Source: Acidobacteriota bacterium (lineage in GTDB: Bacteria > Acidobacteriota > Terriglobia > Terriglobales > Acidobacteriaceae). Taken from it: a DNA stretch of 64,000 bases. Shown in pieces: positions 1 to 8,237 of the stretch (position 1 is the first letter of the stretch; each line of letters starts with the position of its first letter). Location of the stretch: positions 62,001 to 126,000 of the forward strand of contig JABCZL010000008.1 of assembly GCA_013289685.1 (NCBI GenBank), read 5' to 3'. The position numbers were made by a program, and so were the translations under genes. The notes beneath the pieces are model-generated. The model saw nothing but the letters and a program-made list of their open reading frames with translations, was not told the DNA's origin and ran no database searches.

Positions 1-93
1 ACTTCTAATACGAGAAAACCCAACGTTGCCGATATCTCCTTCAGCCACCGCGCCGACGGGGAAGAACTCCGCGCCAGTCTGCTCGGTGGTTGA
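1..93 (+). CDS. C-terminal end of an unidentified protein (partial)
   Basis: Frame 1 is open from the first base and ends at TGA 91-93. It gives 30 residues beginning TSNTRKPNVADISF and ending ASLLGG. The gene starts outside the window. The fragment is too short to assign to a family, and it is supported only by the open frame and by its position on the same strand as the next gene. Confidence 0.35.
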   Translation, partial: TSNTRKPNVADISFSHRADGEELRASLLGG

Positions 94-132
94 TCCGGAG
101 TTGGTGTCTGGGAGGACGATACGTCAGGGTGG

Positions 133-1839
133 ATGATGCTTTACAGAAATTACGAAAACATAGTGGTTTTGGCATTGGTGGCGATCGCGGTCCTCGCCGT
201 CGTCCTGTTCACTCTCCGCGGCGTGGGGAAGCTGGTCGGAAGGTTGTTCCCGGCGCTCGGAAATCGGGCATCTGCGCTGGCGATCAAGGACAACAATCCC
301 TGCGACGACGATGCCCGCTTCCGCACCGTGGCCGAGGCTATCCCTCAGATTATCTGGACTGCGTTTTCTGATCGGGGCGTGGACTACTGCAACCGGCGCT
401 GGTACGAACTGACTGGGTTCAGCGAAGAGCAGACCATGGGAGGAGGCTGGGTCAGCGGTCTCCATCCCGACGACCAGCCCGTTGCTGTGCAGAACTGGGA
501 GAACGTTCGAAGTAGCGGCGAGCCTTTTGAAATGGACTTTCGCTTGCGCAGTGCGGCTGGGGGTTTTCGCTGGCACCTGGTCCGCGCCACCGCCACGCGA
601 AATTCCGCGGGGGCTGTCTTGAAGTGGTTCGGGACTTGCACCGACATTGACGATCAGATGCGCAACCAGCAGTTGCTGGAGGAGCAACTCAAAAAGCACA
701 CGGCCGCGCTCATGGACGCCAATACGCGCCTGGAAATGGAGATGCGCGAGCGGGCCCTGGCACAACAGGAACTGAATCAGCAGACCGAGCTCATGGTGAG
801 CGAACTGACCAAACGCTCGAACCGGTCTGCCAATCTGGCAAAGATGGCTGAACTGCTGCAGACTTGCGCGGAAGTGAAAGACCTCTTATCGGTCGTAGCC
901 GGCATGGCTCCGAAGGTTTTTCCGGAACTGCGCGGCGCTCTCTTGTTGTTCAACGCTGCGCGCGACCTGCTCGACGTCGCTGCCCTCTGGGGGGATTGCG
1001 AACTGGCTGCGGATGGCTTTGGACCGCAAGATTGCTGGGCTCTGCGCACCGGGCACCTGCATGTTGTCGTGGCCGGCGATCCCACAGCCGAGTGCCGGCA
1101 CGCGGCTTCTGGCCAGCACTCTTACTGCTGCCTGCCGCTGATGGCGCATGGCGAAGCCATCGGGATCTTGCACTTCCAAATGATCGAACCCGGCGAACTA
1201 CCCCAGCCCGTCTTGTTGACGGTCAACATGTTCACCGAACACGTGGGACTCTCCGTGGCCAACATCCGCCTGCGGGAGGCCTTGCGCAGCCAGTCGATCC
1301 GCGATCCGCTGACCGGCCTCTACAACCGTCGCTACCTGGAAGAGATGCTGGAACGGGAAACCCGGCGGGCCGTGCGCGCCGAGCATGGACTCGGCGTCCT
1401 CATGCTGGATCTCGACCATTTCAAAAGTTTCAACGATACTTACGGCCACGACGCCGGCGACACCGTGTTGCGCGAGACCGCTGCGTTTCTATTGAAGAGC
1501 GTGCGTGCCGAGGACATTGTGTGCCGCTTTGGGGGAGAGGAATTCATCGTCATCCTCCCGCTGGCGGACTTGAGCGTCACCCAGGCCCGCGCTGAACGCA
1601 TTCGCTCCAAGATACGCGAGTTGCAGGTGCTGCATCAGGGGCTGTCGCTCGGAATGGTCACCGTATCGGTGGGTGTTGCCGAACTTCCTCAGCATGGTAC
1701 GTCGCCCAAAGTACTGATCGAAGCCGCCGACGCCGCACTCTATCGTGCCAAGAAAGCAGGCCGGGACAGGGTAGCCGTTGCTGACCCGGCGCCTGAGGCC
1801 GAATCGCAGCCCAATTCGATTGCCATGGGAAAACCTTGA
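133..1839 (+). CDS. PAS-GAF-GGDEF diguanylate cyclase
   Basis: A 568-residue membrane-attached signalling enzyme predicted to make cyclic di-GMP from two GTP. A hydrophobic segment at about residues 10-30 (NIVVLALVAIAVLAVV) anchors it. A PAS domain follows (about 60-175, with the W-x-GTCTDIDDQ end typical of PAS/PAC), then a coiled-coil-like linker (about 180-235), a GAF-like domain (about 240-390) and a C-terminal GGDEF domain. The catalytic signature is intact as GGEEF at about residue 467. The product-inhibition I-site RxxD (RAED) lies exactly five residues before it, so both activity and feedback control look preserved. No EAL domain is present. The start is ATG 133; a second ATG follows immediately. 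The gene stands alone, with about 250 bp before the next one. Confidence 0.92.
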   Translation: MMLYRNYENIVVLALVAIAVLAVVLFTLRGVGKLVGRLFPALGNRASALAIKDNNPCDDDARFRTVAEAIPQIIWTAFSDRGVDYCNRRWYELTGFSEEQTMGGGWVSGLHPDDQPVAVQNWENVRSSGEPFEMDFRLRSAAGGFRWHLVRATATRNSAGAVLKWFGTCTDIDDQMRNQQLLEEQLKKHTAALMDANTRLEMEMRERALAQQELNQQTELMVSELTKRSNRSANLAKMAELLQTCAEVKDLLSVVAGMAPKVFPELRGALLLFNAARDLLDVAALWGDCELAADGFGPQDCWALRTGHLHVVVAGDPTAECRHAASGQHSYCCLPLMAHGEAIGILHFQMIEPGELPQPVLLTVNMFTEHVGLSVANIRLREALRSQSIRDPLTGLYNRRYLEEMLERETRRAVRAEHGLGVLMLDLDHFKSFNDTYGHDAGDTVLRETAAFLLKSVRAEDIVCRFGGEEFIVILPLADLSVTQARAERIRSKIRELQVLHQGLSLGMVTVSVGVAELPQHGTSPKVLIEAADAALYRAKKAGRDRVAVADPAPEAESQPNSIAMGKP

Positions 1840-2007
1840 GCGCCCATCCGCCAATCCAGCAATCCCCGCCCAAGCCACGCTAGTAAAGCCTTTAGTTTCA
1901 GTTTCATGTCTCTTCATTGTTGGCTAGACCGCGACACTTGCCTGGGCGAGTTCCCGACCCAATCTCCTTCCCGCCAAAAGAAAATCAAAAAAGAGCTTGC
2001 ATATTTC

Positions 2008-2035
2008 ATAGTGATATAGTTAACTATATCAGTAT
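2008..2035. promoter_or_regulatory. Large near-perfect palindrome, probable operator
   Basis: TGATATAGTTAACTATATCA (2012-2031) is a perfect 20-bp palindrome. Three further matching pairs outside a single G/G mismatch extend it to 2008-2035. It lies about 60 bp upstream of the secreted-protein gene that heads the GntR/ABC operon, in an AT-rich stretch after a possible -35 (TTGCAT, 1997-2002). The symmetry fits binding by a dimeric repressor. The GntR-type regulator encoded at 2718 is the nearest candidate, but that link is inference. Confidence 0.6.
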
Positions 2036-2091
2036 ATGCCAGAGGTTAGCTCGTGCATAAAGATCCAGAAGCGAATAAGGAGAATTGAACC

Positions 2092-2616
2092 ATGAAATCG
2101 CATCGTTTGCTGCTGTCTGTTGTTCTGATGTCGCTGTCGCTGTCCACCGTGGCTTTCGCGCAGTCCGACGCGCAGAAGTCATTCGACCAACTGAAAACAC
2201 TGGCGGGTTCCTGGGAAGGTCACATCACAACGTTCCCGCCGCAAGCCGAGATCGAAGGCAAGCACATGCAGGTCTCGCTGCGCGTGACTTCCATGGGTAA
2301 CGCTATGGTGCATGAGATGACGGGAGAGGGAAGGCCTGACGATCCGATCACCATGCTTTATCTGGACGGGGACCGCCTGCTTCTGACGCATTATTGCGAT
2401 GCCGGAAATAGGCCGCGCATGACGGGAAAGATGTCGCCGGACGGAAAAACGGTGGAATTCGATTTTCTTGACGTCGCGGGCAGCACAGAGTACGGACACA
2501 TGCACCATGCGGTCTTCACCGCGATCGACGCGAACCATCACACTGAGGAATGGACTTACATGCAGCCCGGGGACAAGCCGGTGCGCGCGCACGTCGACCT
2601 GCAGCGGGCAAAATGA
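2092..2616 (+). CDS. Small secreted protein, DUF1579-like
   Basis: A 174-residue protein with a clear Sec signal peptide (about residues 1-23, ending AFAQ). The mature part resembles the small lipocalin-like DUF1579 proteins: a LAGSWEG motif near the start, then strand-rich sequence with MVHEMTGEGRPDDPITMLYLDGDRLLLTHYC-type elements. The function of this family is not established. The start is ATG 2092, preceded by AAGGAGAA at good spacing. The gene sits between the palindromic operator and the GntR regulator and may be the first gene of that operon, with a 101-bp gap before the regulator. Confidence 0.8.
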   Translation: MKSHRLLLSVVLMSLSLSTVAFAQSDAQKSFDQLKTLAGSWEGHITTFPPQAEIEGKHMQVSLRVTSMGNAMVHEMTGEGRPDDPITMLYLDGDRLLLTHYCDAGNRPRMTGKMSPDGKTVEFDFLDVAGSTEYGHMHHAVFTAIDANHHTEEWTYMQPGDKPVRAHVDLQRAK

Positions 2617-2717
2617 CGTCAGGCGTATCTTGGTTAGCAGTCAATGTTCAGTAACCAATGTTTTCAAGCAACGTTCAGCCATCGGTTAACGCAATTGGCT
2701 AAAGCAATCTGGAACCC

Positions 2718-3122
2718 ATGATGGACCGTGAGTGGAACGACAATCAGCCGATTTACCGCCAGCTTCGCGACCGCGTGGTCGCGATGATACTCGACGGAGT
2801 TCTGAAGGAAGGCGATCCGCTGCCCTCGGTGCGCAGTGTCGCGGCCGAATATCGCGTCAATCACCTCACGGTCCTGAAAGGATATCAACAACTAGTCGAC
2901 GAGCAACTGGTGCAGAGCAGGAGAGGACTCGGTATGTTCATCAACGCCGGCGCGCGCAATCTGCTGCTGCGGGGCGAACGCCAGAAGTTTCTTGCGGAAG
3001 AATGGCCCCGGGTGTACGCGACCATTCAGCGGCTCGGATTGAAAGCCGATGAACTCTTGAATGGGGACGGCGCTCGCCGGACGCCGGATAAAACCACAGA
3101 AGAAAAGGAAGAGGAGCGCTGA
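2718..3122 (+). CDS. GntR-family transcriptional regulator (YtrA type)
   Basis: A 134-residue regulator. The N-terminal 70 residues form a GntR winged helix (QPIYRQLRDRVVAMILDGVLKEGDPLPSVRSVAAEY, then NHLTVLKGYQQLVDEQLV). Only a short C-terminal extension follows, as in the YtrA subfamily, with no large ligand-binding domain. YtrA regulators are usually encoded with, and repress, ABC transporter genes. That fits the ATPase starting 4 bp after the stop and the permease after it. ATG 2718 is used; an in-frame ATG 2721 is equally possible. The last residues are highly charged (KTTEEKEEER). Confidence 0.88.
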   Translation: MMDREWNDNQPIYRQLRDRVVAMILDGVLKEGDPLPSVRSVAAEYRVNHLTVLKGYQQLVDEQLVQSRRGLGMFINAGARNLLLRGERQKFLAEEWPRVYATIQRLGLKADELLNGDGARRTPDKTTEEKEEER

Positions 3123-3125
3123 GCC

Positions 3126-4001
3126 ATGGCATGCATCGAAGCGCGCGGTCTCCGCAAGTCTTTCGGCACTACCGTCGCTCTGGATGGCGTCGATTTGCGT
3201 GTCGAAGAGGGCCGCATCCTCGGAATCATCGGACCGAACGGTGCAGGCAAGACCACCGCGCTCAACGCGATTCTCGGCCTCACCCCCTATCAGGGAGAAC
3301 TTCGGGTACTCGGGCGCGATCCCTGGACCGAGCGTGAGCGGTTGATGTGTGATGTGTCGTTCATGGCCGATGTGGCCGTGCTGCCACGCTGGATACGGGT
3401 TTCGCAAGTACTCGAGTATGTCGGAGGAGTGCATCCGCGATTTGACCGCGCCAAGGCGGAAGGTTTTCTGGCAAAGACCTCGATTCACCGCCACAGCAAG
3501 GTCCGGGAATTGTCGAAGGGCATGGTGACGCAGCTTCACCTCGCTCTGGTGATGGCCATTGACGCGAAATTGCTGGTGCTGGACGAGCCCACCCTGGGCC
3601 TCGACATTCTCTATCGCAAGCAGTTTTACGATTCGCTGCTGAACGACTACTACGATCGCAGCCGCACCATCGTCGTGACCACCCATCAGATTGACGAGAT
3701 CCAGGACGTGCTCACCGACCTGATGTTTATTGACCGCGGAAAGATTGTGTTCAGTTGCAGCATGGAAGAGTTTGAGTCGCGGTATGTGGAAGTGATGGTG
3801 AATCCGGAGCGCGTCGCCGCGGCCCGGGCGCTCAAGCCCATGCACGAGAGGCAGACGCTGGGCCGCAGCATTTTCCTGTTTGATCATGTCGAGCGGCAGC
3901 AACTGGTTGCGCTCGGCGATGTGCGGACACCGACGATTGCCGATGTGTTCGTAGCTGTGATCGGCAATCATGCCGGACCGATGCAAGGAGGGGCTCGATG
4001 A
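3126..4001 (+). CDS. ABC transporter ATP-binding protein
   Basis: A 291-residue ATPase subunit. It has Walker A GPNGAGKTT (about residue 38), an unusual signature ELSKGM in place of LSGGQ, Walker B LLVLDEP and a downstream switch histidine (TTHQIDEI). The C-terminal 70 residues diverge, as in CcmA/YtrB-like exporter ATPases. The gene begins 4 bp after the regulator stop and overlaps the permease start by 4 bp (ATGA), so it is translationally coupled. The substrate cannot be told from the sequence. Confidence 0.92.
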   Translation: MACIEARGLRKSFGTTVALDGVDLRVEEGRILGIIGPNGAGKTTALNAILGLTPYQGELRVLGRDPWTERERLMCDVSFMADVAVLPRWIRVSQVLEYVGGVHPRFDRAKAEGFLAKTSIHRHSKVRELSKGMVTQLHLALVMAIDAKLLVLDEPTLGLDILYRKQFYDSLLNDYYDRSRTIVVTTHQIDEIQDVLTDLMFIDRGKIVFSCSMEEFESRYVEVMVNPERVAAARALKPMHERQTLGRSIFLFDHVERQQLVALGDVRTPTIADVFVAVIGNHAGPMQGGAR

Positions 4002-4924
4002 ACACGCAAGCGGATGCGGTGAATGGAATGCCGATGGGCTCGTCGCGCCCGGAGCCGTCAGTGTTGTCGACACTGCGGCCTTACTACTGGTCGGTGCGGC
4101 GCGAGTTGTGGGAGAACCGTGCGGTTTACATTGCGCCTCTGGCGGCGGCCACGGTGTTTCTGTTCGGGTTCGTGGTCAAATCCGTTCTTCAACCGATTCA
4201 TGCCCGAGCCACAATGATGCCCGATGGGCATACGCACGATCAGATCGCGCAGCCGTATGACTACGCCGCCGGGTTGATCATGATGGCGACTCTCGTGGTG
4301 GGGCTGTACTACTCGGTGGAAGCGCTGCAGAGTGAGCGGAGGGACCGCAGCATCCTGTTCTGGAAGTCGTTGCCGGTTTCCGATCGCACCACGATTCTGG
4401 CGAAGGCGAGCATTCCCTTCATGATCGTGCCCGTGCTGGGGTGGAGCATCACGACGGTCACACAGTTTCTGATGCTGCTGGTGCAGAGCGCAGTGCTGGC
4501 TGCGTCGGGCGGGAGCGTGGCGGCGCTGTGGAATCACCTTTCGCCGTTCACCATGTCGTTTTTGCTGCTCTATCACCTGATCACGGTACACACGCTATGG
4601 CAGGCGCCGATCTACGGCTGGCTGATGTTTATCTCCGCGTGGGCGCGGCGGGCGGCCATCGTGTGGGCGACGGTGCCTCTGCTGGCGATTGGGATTGGCG
4701 AGCGCATGGTGTTCGGCACATCGTATTTCGGCAGCCTGATTGGGAACCGTTTTACTGGCGGGCCGGAAGCAGTGCCGATGTCGGAGAGCTTTCCGACGAA
4801 TCCGATGATGCACCTCACGCCAGGACATTTTCTGATGAGCGCAGGATTGTGGGTCGGGTTGGCGGTGACGGCGGTGTTTCTGGCGGCCTCGGTGCGGCTG
4901 CGGCGGCAGCGCGGACCGCTGTGA
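3998..4924 (+). CDS. ABC transporter permease, ABC-2-like
   Basis: A 308-residue inner-membrane protein with about six hydrophobic segments: one near residue 45, a LIMMATLVVGLYYSVEAL segment, a MIVPVLGWSITTVTQFLML segment, and three in the second half including a C-terminal VGLAVTAVFLAASVRLRR. The sequence ERRDRSILFWKSLPVSDRTTILAK between two segments is typical of ABC-2-type permeases. It overlaps the ATPase gene by 4 bp, so the two should form one transporter. Confidence 0.88.
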   Translation: MNTQADAVNGMPMGSSRPEPSVLSTLRPYYWSVRRELWENRAVYIAPLAAATVFLFGFVVKSVLQPIHARATMMPDGHTHDQIAQPYDYAAGLIMMATLVVGLYYSVEALQSERRDRSILFWKSLPVSDRTTILAKASIPFMIVPVLGWSITTVTQFLMLLVQSAVLAASGGSVAALWNHLSPFTMSFLLLYHLITVHTLWQAPIYGWLMFISAWARRAAIVWATVPLLAIGIGERMVFGTSYFGSLIGNRFTGGPEAVPMSESFPTNPMMHLTPGHFLMSAGLWVGLAVTAVFLAASVRLRRQRGPL

Positions 4925-4968
4925 TGTGAATTCGGTGAGTTCAGCAGTTCGCAGAAGGAGTAACGATT

Positions 4969-5247
4969 ATGAGCACGATTGAGATCACGAAACGGATGGC
5001 GGAAGCATCGCCGGCCCCTCGGACCAAGGTTGTCCTTGCCTACTACTTGCTGTCGGTCGCAACCGGCGTGTTCTTTTTCTTCGTGCATGGCAGGTGGGGA
5101 TTTGCCGGAGATCTGGTCGCAGCGGTTATCTACCTGACGGCGACGGCTCTCTTTTGCGGGTTATCTGTTTATGGGTTATCTGTTTATGGCTTATCTGTGG
5201 GAACGGTTTCTCGGTACGACAACCCGCGAGCGCGGCGGGATCCGTAA
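4969..5247 (+). CDS. Small membrane protein with a GLSVY tandem repeat
   Basis: A 92-residue protein with two or three hydrophobic segments (TKVVLAYYLLSVATGVFFFF, LVAAVIYLTATALFCGL). It is not recognised as a member of a named family. Residues from the end of the last segment read GLSVY-GLSVY-GLSVG because of a 15-bp tandem repeat at 5158-5198. GGAG 10 bp upstream supports ATG 4969. It lies 44 bp after the permease in the same direction and is probably co-transcribed. Confidence 0.65.
   Translation: MSTIEITKRMAEASPAPRTKVVLAYYLLSVATGVFFFFVHGRWGFAGDLVAAVIYLTATALFCGLSVYGLSVYGLSVGTVSRYDNPRARRDP
5158..5198. repeat. 15-bp tandem repeat inside a coding region
   Basis: Units GGGTTATCTGTTTAT at 5158-5172 and 5173-5187 are identical. 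A partial third unit, GGCTTATCTGT, lies at 5188-5198. The period is a multiple of three, so the frame is kept and GLSVY is repeated at the end of a membrane segment. Confidence 0.9.
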
Positions 5248-5338
5248 ACAAACAGGGGATCGCTAACAAATAAGCTCGTTGAAGCCTTAGGGAAGCCGCG
5301 GGATACGTGTGCCCAGGGCTTCACGAAAGGAGTGGACT

Positions 5339-6544
5339 ATGAGTAGCGCTGTTTTGCCGGAAGTAGTGTCCAGTCGCTGGGAACTGGGTTCGGTTGCCGA
5401 CACTGCTCTGAAGGCTTCCGCGCGGTTCTGGTTTGGCGTGACGCTCATCGGACAACTGGCGTTCGGGTTCGCGGTGACGTCGTTCTATGCACTTACTGCT
5501 TTGCGTGGCGACTATCACGCATGGAATTTTACGCATGGCTACGTCCCGGGCGTGACCAAAGGCAATTTTGCGGTTGCGACGCATTTGATCTCGGCGGCCA
5601 TCATCATGCTCGCCGGGGCGGTTCAGCTCATTCCGCAAGTGCGTAACCGCTTGCCTGCATTTCATCGGTGGAACGGGCGAATCTACATGCTGACCGCGGG
5701 CGCGCTCAGCCTGGCCGGACTTTACATGCACTGGATCCGGGGGAGCGTTGGGGATCTTCCGCAGCACATTGGCGGAACGGTGAATGCAGTGCTGATCTGG
5801 ATCTGCGGCGGCATGGCGTTGCGCTACGCGCTGGCCCGCGATTTCAAGACGCATCGCCGCTGGGCCTTGCGTCTATTTCTGGTGGTGAGCGCTTCGTGGT
5901 TTATCCGCATCATGCTGTTTTTGTGGTTCATGATTTTTCGGGCGCCGGTCGGGCTTGATCCGACGACGTTTACGGGGCCGCTGCCGACCACTCTTTCGTA
6001 CGCGCAGTACCTGATTCCGCTCGCGGTGCTGGAGATCTATCTGCGTGCACAGGACCGGCCTGGGACCCTGCGCCGCATGGCTGCGGCAGCCATGCTTTTT
6101 GTGGTCACGCTGTTGATGGCCGCTGGACTTCTCGCCGCCACGATGGCGATCTGGGTGCCGCAGGTCAGAGCTGCGTTTGACTTCCGCAAGTCGACCGCGG
6201 AAACGCTGTCGGCCACCATTCAATCGAGCGGAATCGATCGGGCGGTTCAGCAGTATCACGACCTGAAGTCCGCCCAGGTCTCCGTCTACAACTTCAACGA
6301 AGAGCAGCTCAACGCTCTGGGCTACCGGCTGATTCGCGCTGAAAAGTTCAGCGAGGGCATACGGATTTTTCAGCTCAATGTTGAGAACTTTCCGCGATCG
6401 AGTAACGCCTACGACAGTCTCGCCGAAGGGTACCTGCGGGCCGGCGACAAGGCGCAGGCTATCGCCAACTATGAGAGGGCACTGCAATGGAACCCGAAAA
6501 ATCTCAACTCCAAGGTGATGCTGCAGAAGCTCAACCGGCCTTGA
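5339..6544 (+). CDS. DUF2306-type membrane protein with C-terminal TPR-like tail
   Basis: A 401-residue protein. Residues 1 to about 265 hold seven or so hydrophobic segments and DUF2306-like features: HLISAAIIMLAGAVQLIPQVRNRLPAFHRWNGRIYMLTA and FKTHRRWALRLFLVVSASWFIRI, with conserved His/Arg pairs. After a further membrane segment, the last 120 residues include a TPR-like repeat (AYDSLAEGYLRAGDKAQAIANYERALQWNPKN). The start is ATG 5339, preceded by GAAAGGAG at ideal spacing; an upstream ATG at 5309 lacks such a site. The family's function is unknown. The TPR tail outside the membrane domain suggests a protein partner. Confidence 0.8.
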   Translation: MSSAVLPEVVSSRWELGSVADTALKASARFWFGVTLIGQLAFGFAVTSFYALTALRGDYHAWNFTHGYVPGVTKGNFAVATHLISAAIIMLAGAVQLIPQVRNRLPAFHRWNGRIYMLTAGALSLAGLYMHWIRGSVGDLPQHIGGTVNAVLIWICGGMALRYALARDFKTHRRWALRLFLVVSASWFIRIMLFLWFMIFRAPVGLDPTTFTGPLPTTLSYAQYLIPLAVLEIYLRAQDRPGTLRRMAAAAMLFVVTLLMAAGLLAATMAIWVPQVRAAFDFRKSTAETLSATIQSSGIDRAVQQYHDLKSAQVSVYNFNEEQLNALGYRLIRAEKFSEGIRIFQLNVENFPRSSNAYDSLAEGYLRAGDKAQAIANYERALQWNPKNLNSKVMLQKLNRP

Positions 6545-6560
6545 ACGAAGGAGAGGAACT

Positions 6561-7268
6561 ATGCAATCGCCAATTTTGGATCTTCATATTGTTGCGGGGA
6601 CGCTGGGAATGTTGTCTGGATTTGTGACCGTGTTTCTGCGTAAGGGATCGCGAAGGCACGGCATCGCGGGAAACGTGTTTGTCGTAACCATGCTCTGCCT
6701 GTCGTCGAGCGGGGTGTTTCTGGCGATCATGAAGCACCAAACCGGCAACATCCTCGGAGGAGCCCTCACGTTCTATCTGGTGGCGACGGCATGGCTGACC
6801 GCCCGGCGCAGGGATGGGGAACCCGGCATTTTTGATTGGGGTGCGCTTCTGATTGTTTTGGCGGTCGCCGTTGTCGAGGTGACATTGGGATTAGAAGCGG
6901 CAATCAGTCCGACGGGATTGAAGTATGACTATCCTCCTGGACCTTATTTCTTCATGGGTTCCGTGGCTTGGCTGGCCGTTATAGGCGATGTTCGCATGCT
7001 CGTGCGCCGCGGCATTACTGGCTCACACCGCATCGCGCGGCACCTGTGGCGCATGTGCTTTGCGCTGTTCATCGCCGCGGCGTCTATATTCCTGGCGCGG
7101 CAGCATCTGTTCCCGGCATTCATGCGCAAGACAGGCATGCTGGTTTTCCTGAGTTTTCTGCCACTGCTGTTGATGATCTTCTGGCTGATAAGAGTTCGAT
7201 TCACGAACGCAGACAAGAAAAAGCGGCCAGTGATGGGCGGTTTAGAGCCGTCACTGTCCGCTCGTTGA
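6561..7268 (+). CDS. DUF2306-like membrane protein
   Basis: A 235-residue membrane protein with about seven hydrophobic segments. The N-terminal motif LHIVAGTLGMLSGFVTVFLRKGSRRHGIAGNVFV and the later GSHRIARHLWRMCFALFIA echo the HRxxG / HRxxR pattern of its upstream neighbour, so the two may be distant relatives. GGAGAGG precedes ATG 6561 at good spacing. It is the last gene of the plus-strand block and converges on the ATPase gene 58 bp away. Confidence 0.75.
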   Translation: MQSPILDLHIVAGTLGMLSGFVTVFLRKGSRRHGIAGNVFVVTMLCLSSSGVFLAIMKHQTGNILGGALTFYLVATAWLTARRRDGEPGIFDWGALLIVLAVAVVEVTLGLEAAISPTGLKYDYPPGPYFFMGSVAWLAVIGDVRMLVRRGITGSHRIARHLWRMCFALFIAAASIFLARQHLFPAFMRKTGMLVFLSFLPLLLMIFWLIRVRFTNADKKKRPVMGGLEPSLSAR

Positions 7269-7326
7269 AATCCAAATCGGGGACAGAAGAAACGAAAATG
7301 AACTCGTGGCGAACAGCGCGCCCCGG

Positions 7327-8085
7327 TTAGCTGCGCTGTCCAGGCCCCTTACTTTCGTCGCTCGCGATGACGCCGTCCTTGATGTGGATGACCCGGTGCG
7401 CGTACTCCGCGATATCGCCTTCGTGGGTGACCAGAATGATGGTGTTGCCCTCGGCGTGCAGCCGGTCAAACAGCGCCATGATTTCAATGCCGGTCTGTGA
7501 ATCCAGGTTGCCGGTGGGTTCGTCCGCCAGAATGATCGAAGGCTTGTTCACCAGGGCGCGGGCAATGGCCACCCGCTGCCGCTGACCACCGGAGAGTTCA
7601 TTCGGTTTGTGGCTCATGCGGGCTTCCATGCCAACGGCCGCCAGCGAGGCCTTGGCGCGGTCCATCCGCTCGTCCGTCGGAATGCCAGCGTAGATCAGCG
7701 GCAGTTCCACATTGTGCAGGGCGGTGGCGCGGGCCAGCAGGTTGAAGGTCTGGAATACGAATCCGATTTCCTTGTTCCGGATGCGGGCCAGTTCATCGTC
7801 GTCGAGCTCGCTCACCAGCTGGCTGTTGAGCCAGTACTTGCCCTGCGATGGCGTGTCGAGGCAGCCAATCAGGTTCATCAGCGTCGACTTGCCCGAACCC
7901 GACGGCCCCATGATGGCAACGTATTCATTGCGCTGGATGCGCAGATTGACGCCACGCAACGCATGCACCTGCTGCTCCGATCCCATGTCGTAGGTCTTCC
8001 AGAGATCTTCGGCTGCAATCATGCACGACTCGGGCGGCGCGAGGTTCGCGGTGGTGGGCATACTGATGACTTCTGCGGTTGCCAT
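7327..8085 (-). CDS. MacB-type ABC exporter ATP-binding protein
   Basis: A 252-residue ATPase of the LolD/MacB class. It has Walker [10 protein letters not shown], signature [15 protein letters not shown], Walker [14 protein letters not shown] and the switch LVTHE. The start is taken at 8085, where AGGAGA lies 6-8 bp upstream on the minus strand; a longer frame opens at 8121 but has no such site. It lies downstream of the HlyD-type adaptor, 152 bp apart, and is probably co-transcribed. In tripartite MacAB-like systems a permease gene follows. Here none does: the next gene converges from the other strand 58 bp away. Confidence 0.93.
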   Translation of the reverse strand: MATAEVISMPTTANLAPPESCMIAAEDLWKTYDMGSEQQVHALRGVNLRIQRNEYVAIMGPSGSGKSTLMNLIGCLDTPSQGKYWLNSQLVSELDDDELARIRNKEIGFVFQTFNLLARATALHNVELPLIYAGIPTDERMDRAKASLAAVGMEARMSHKPNELSGGQRQRVAIARALVNKPSIILADEPTGNLDSQTGIEIMALFDRLHAEGNTIILVTHEGDIAEYAHRVIHIKDGVIASDESKGPGQRS

Positions 8086-8237
8086 TTTTCTCTCCTGGTT
8101 TTCGACTCTGTCCGGTGCCACTGACCTCTCCGATCGTTTGGGTTCAGTACGCTCTAGACTACAGGCTCCGTTTTCTGAGACGCCGTATTGCGAGACCTCT
8201 GCCGGCTTCCCCTTTGGACGTACCAGCCCGGCTAAGG

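Noticed and set aside
2892-4073. Long open frame on the minus strand (393 codons)
   Set aside because: It lies entirely antisense to the GntR, ABC ATPase and permease genes, which have clear motifs; its translation is His/Arg-rich and shows no family features.
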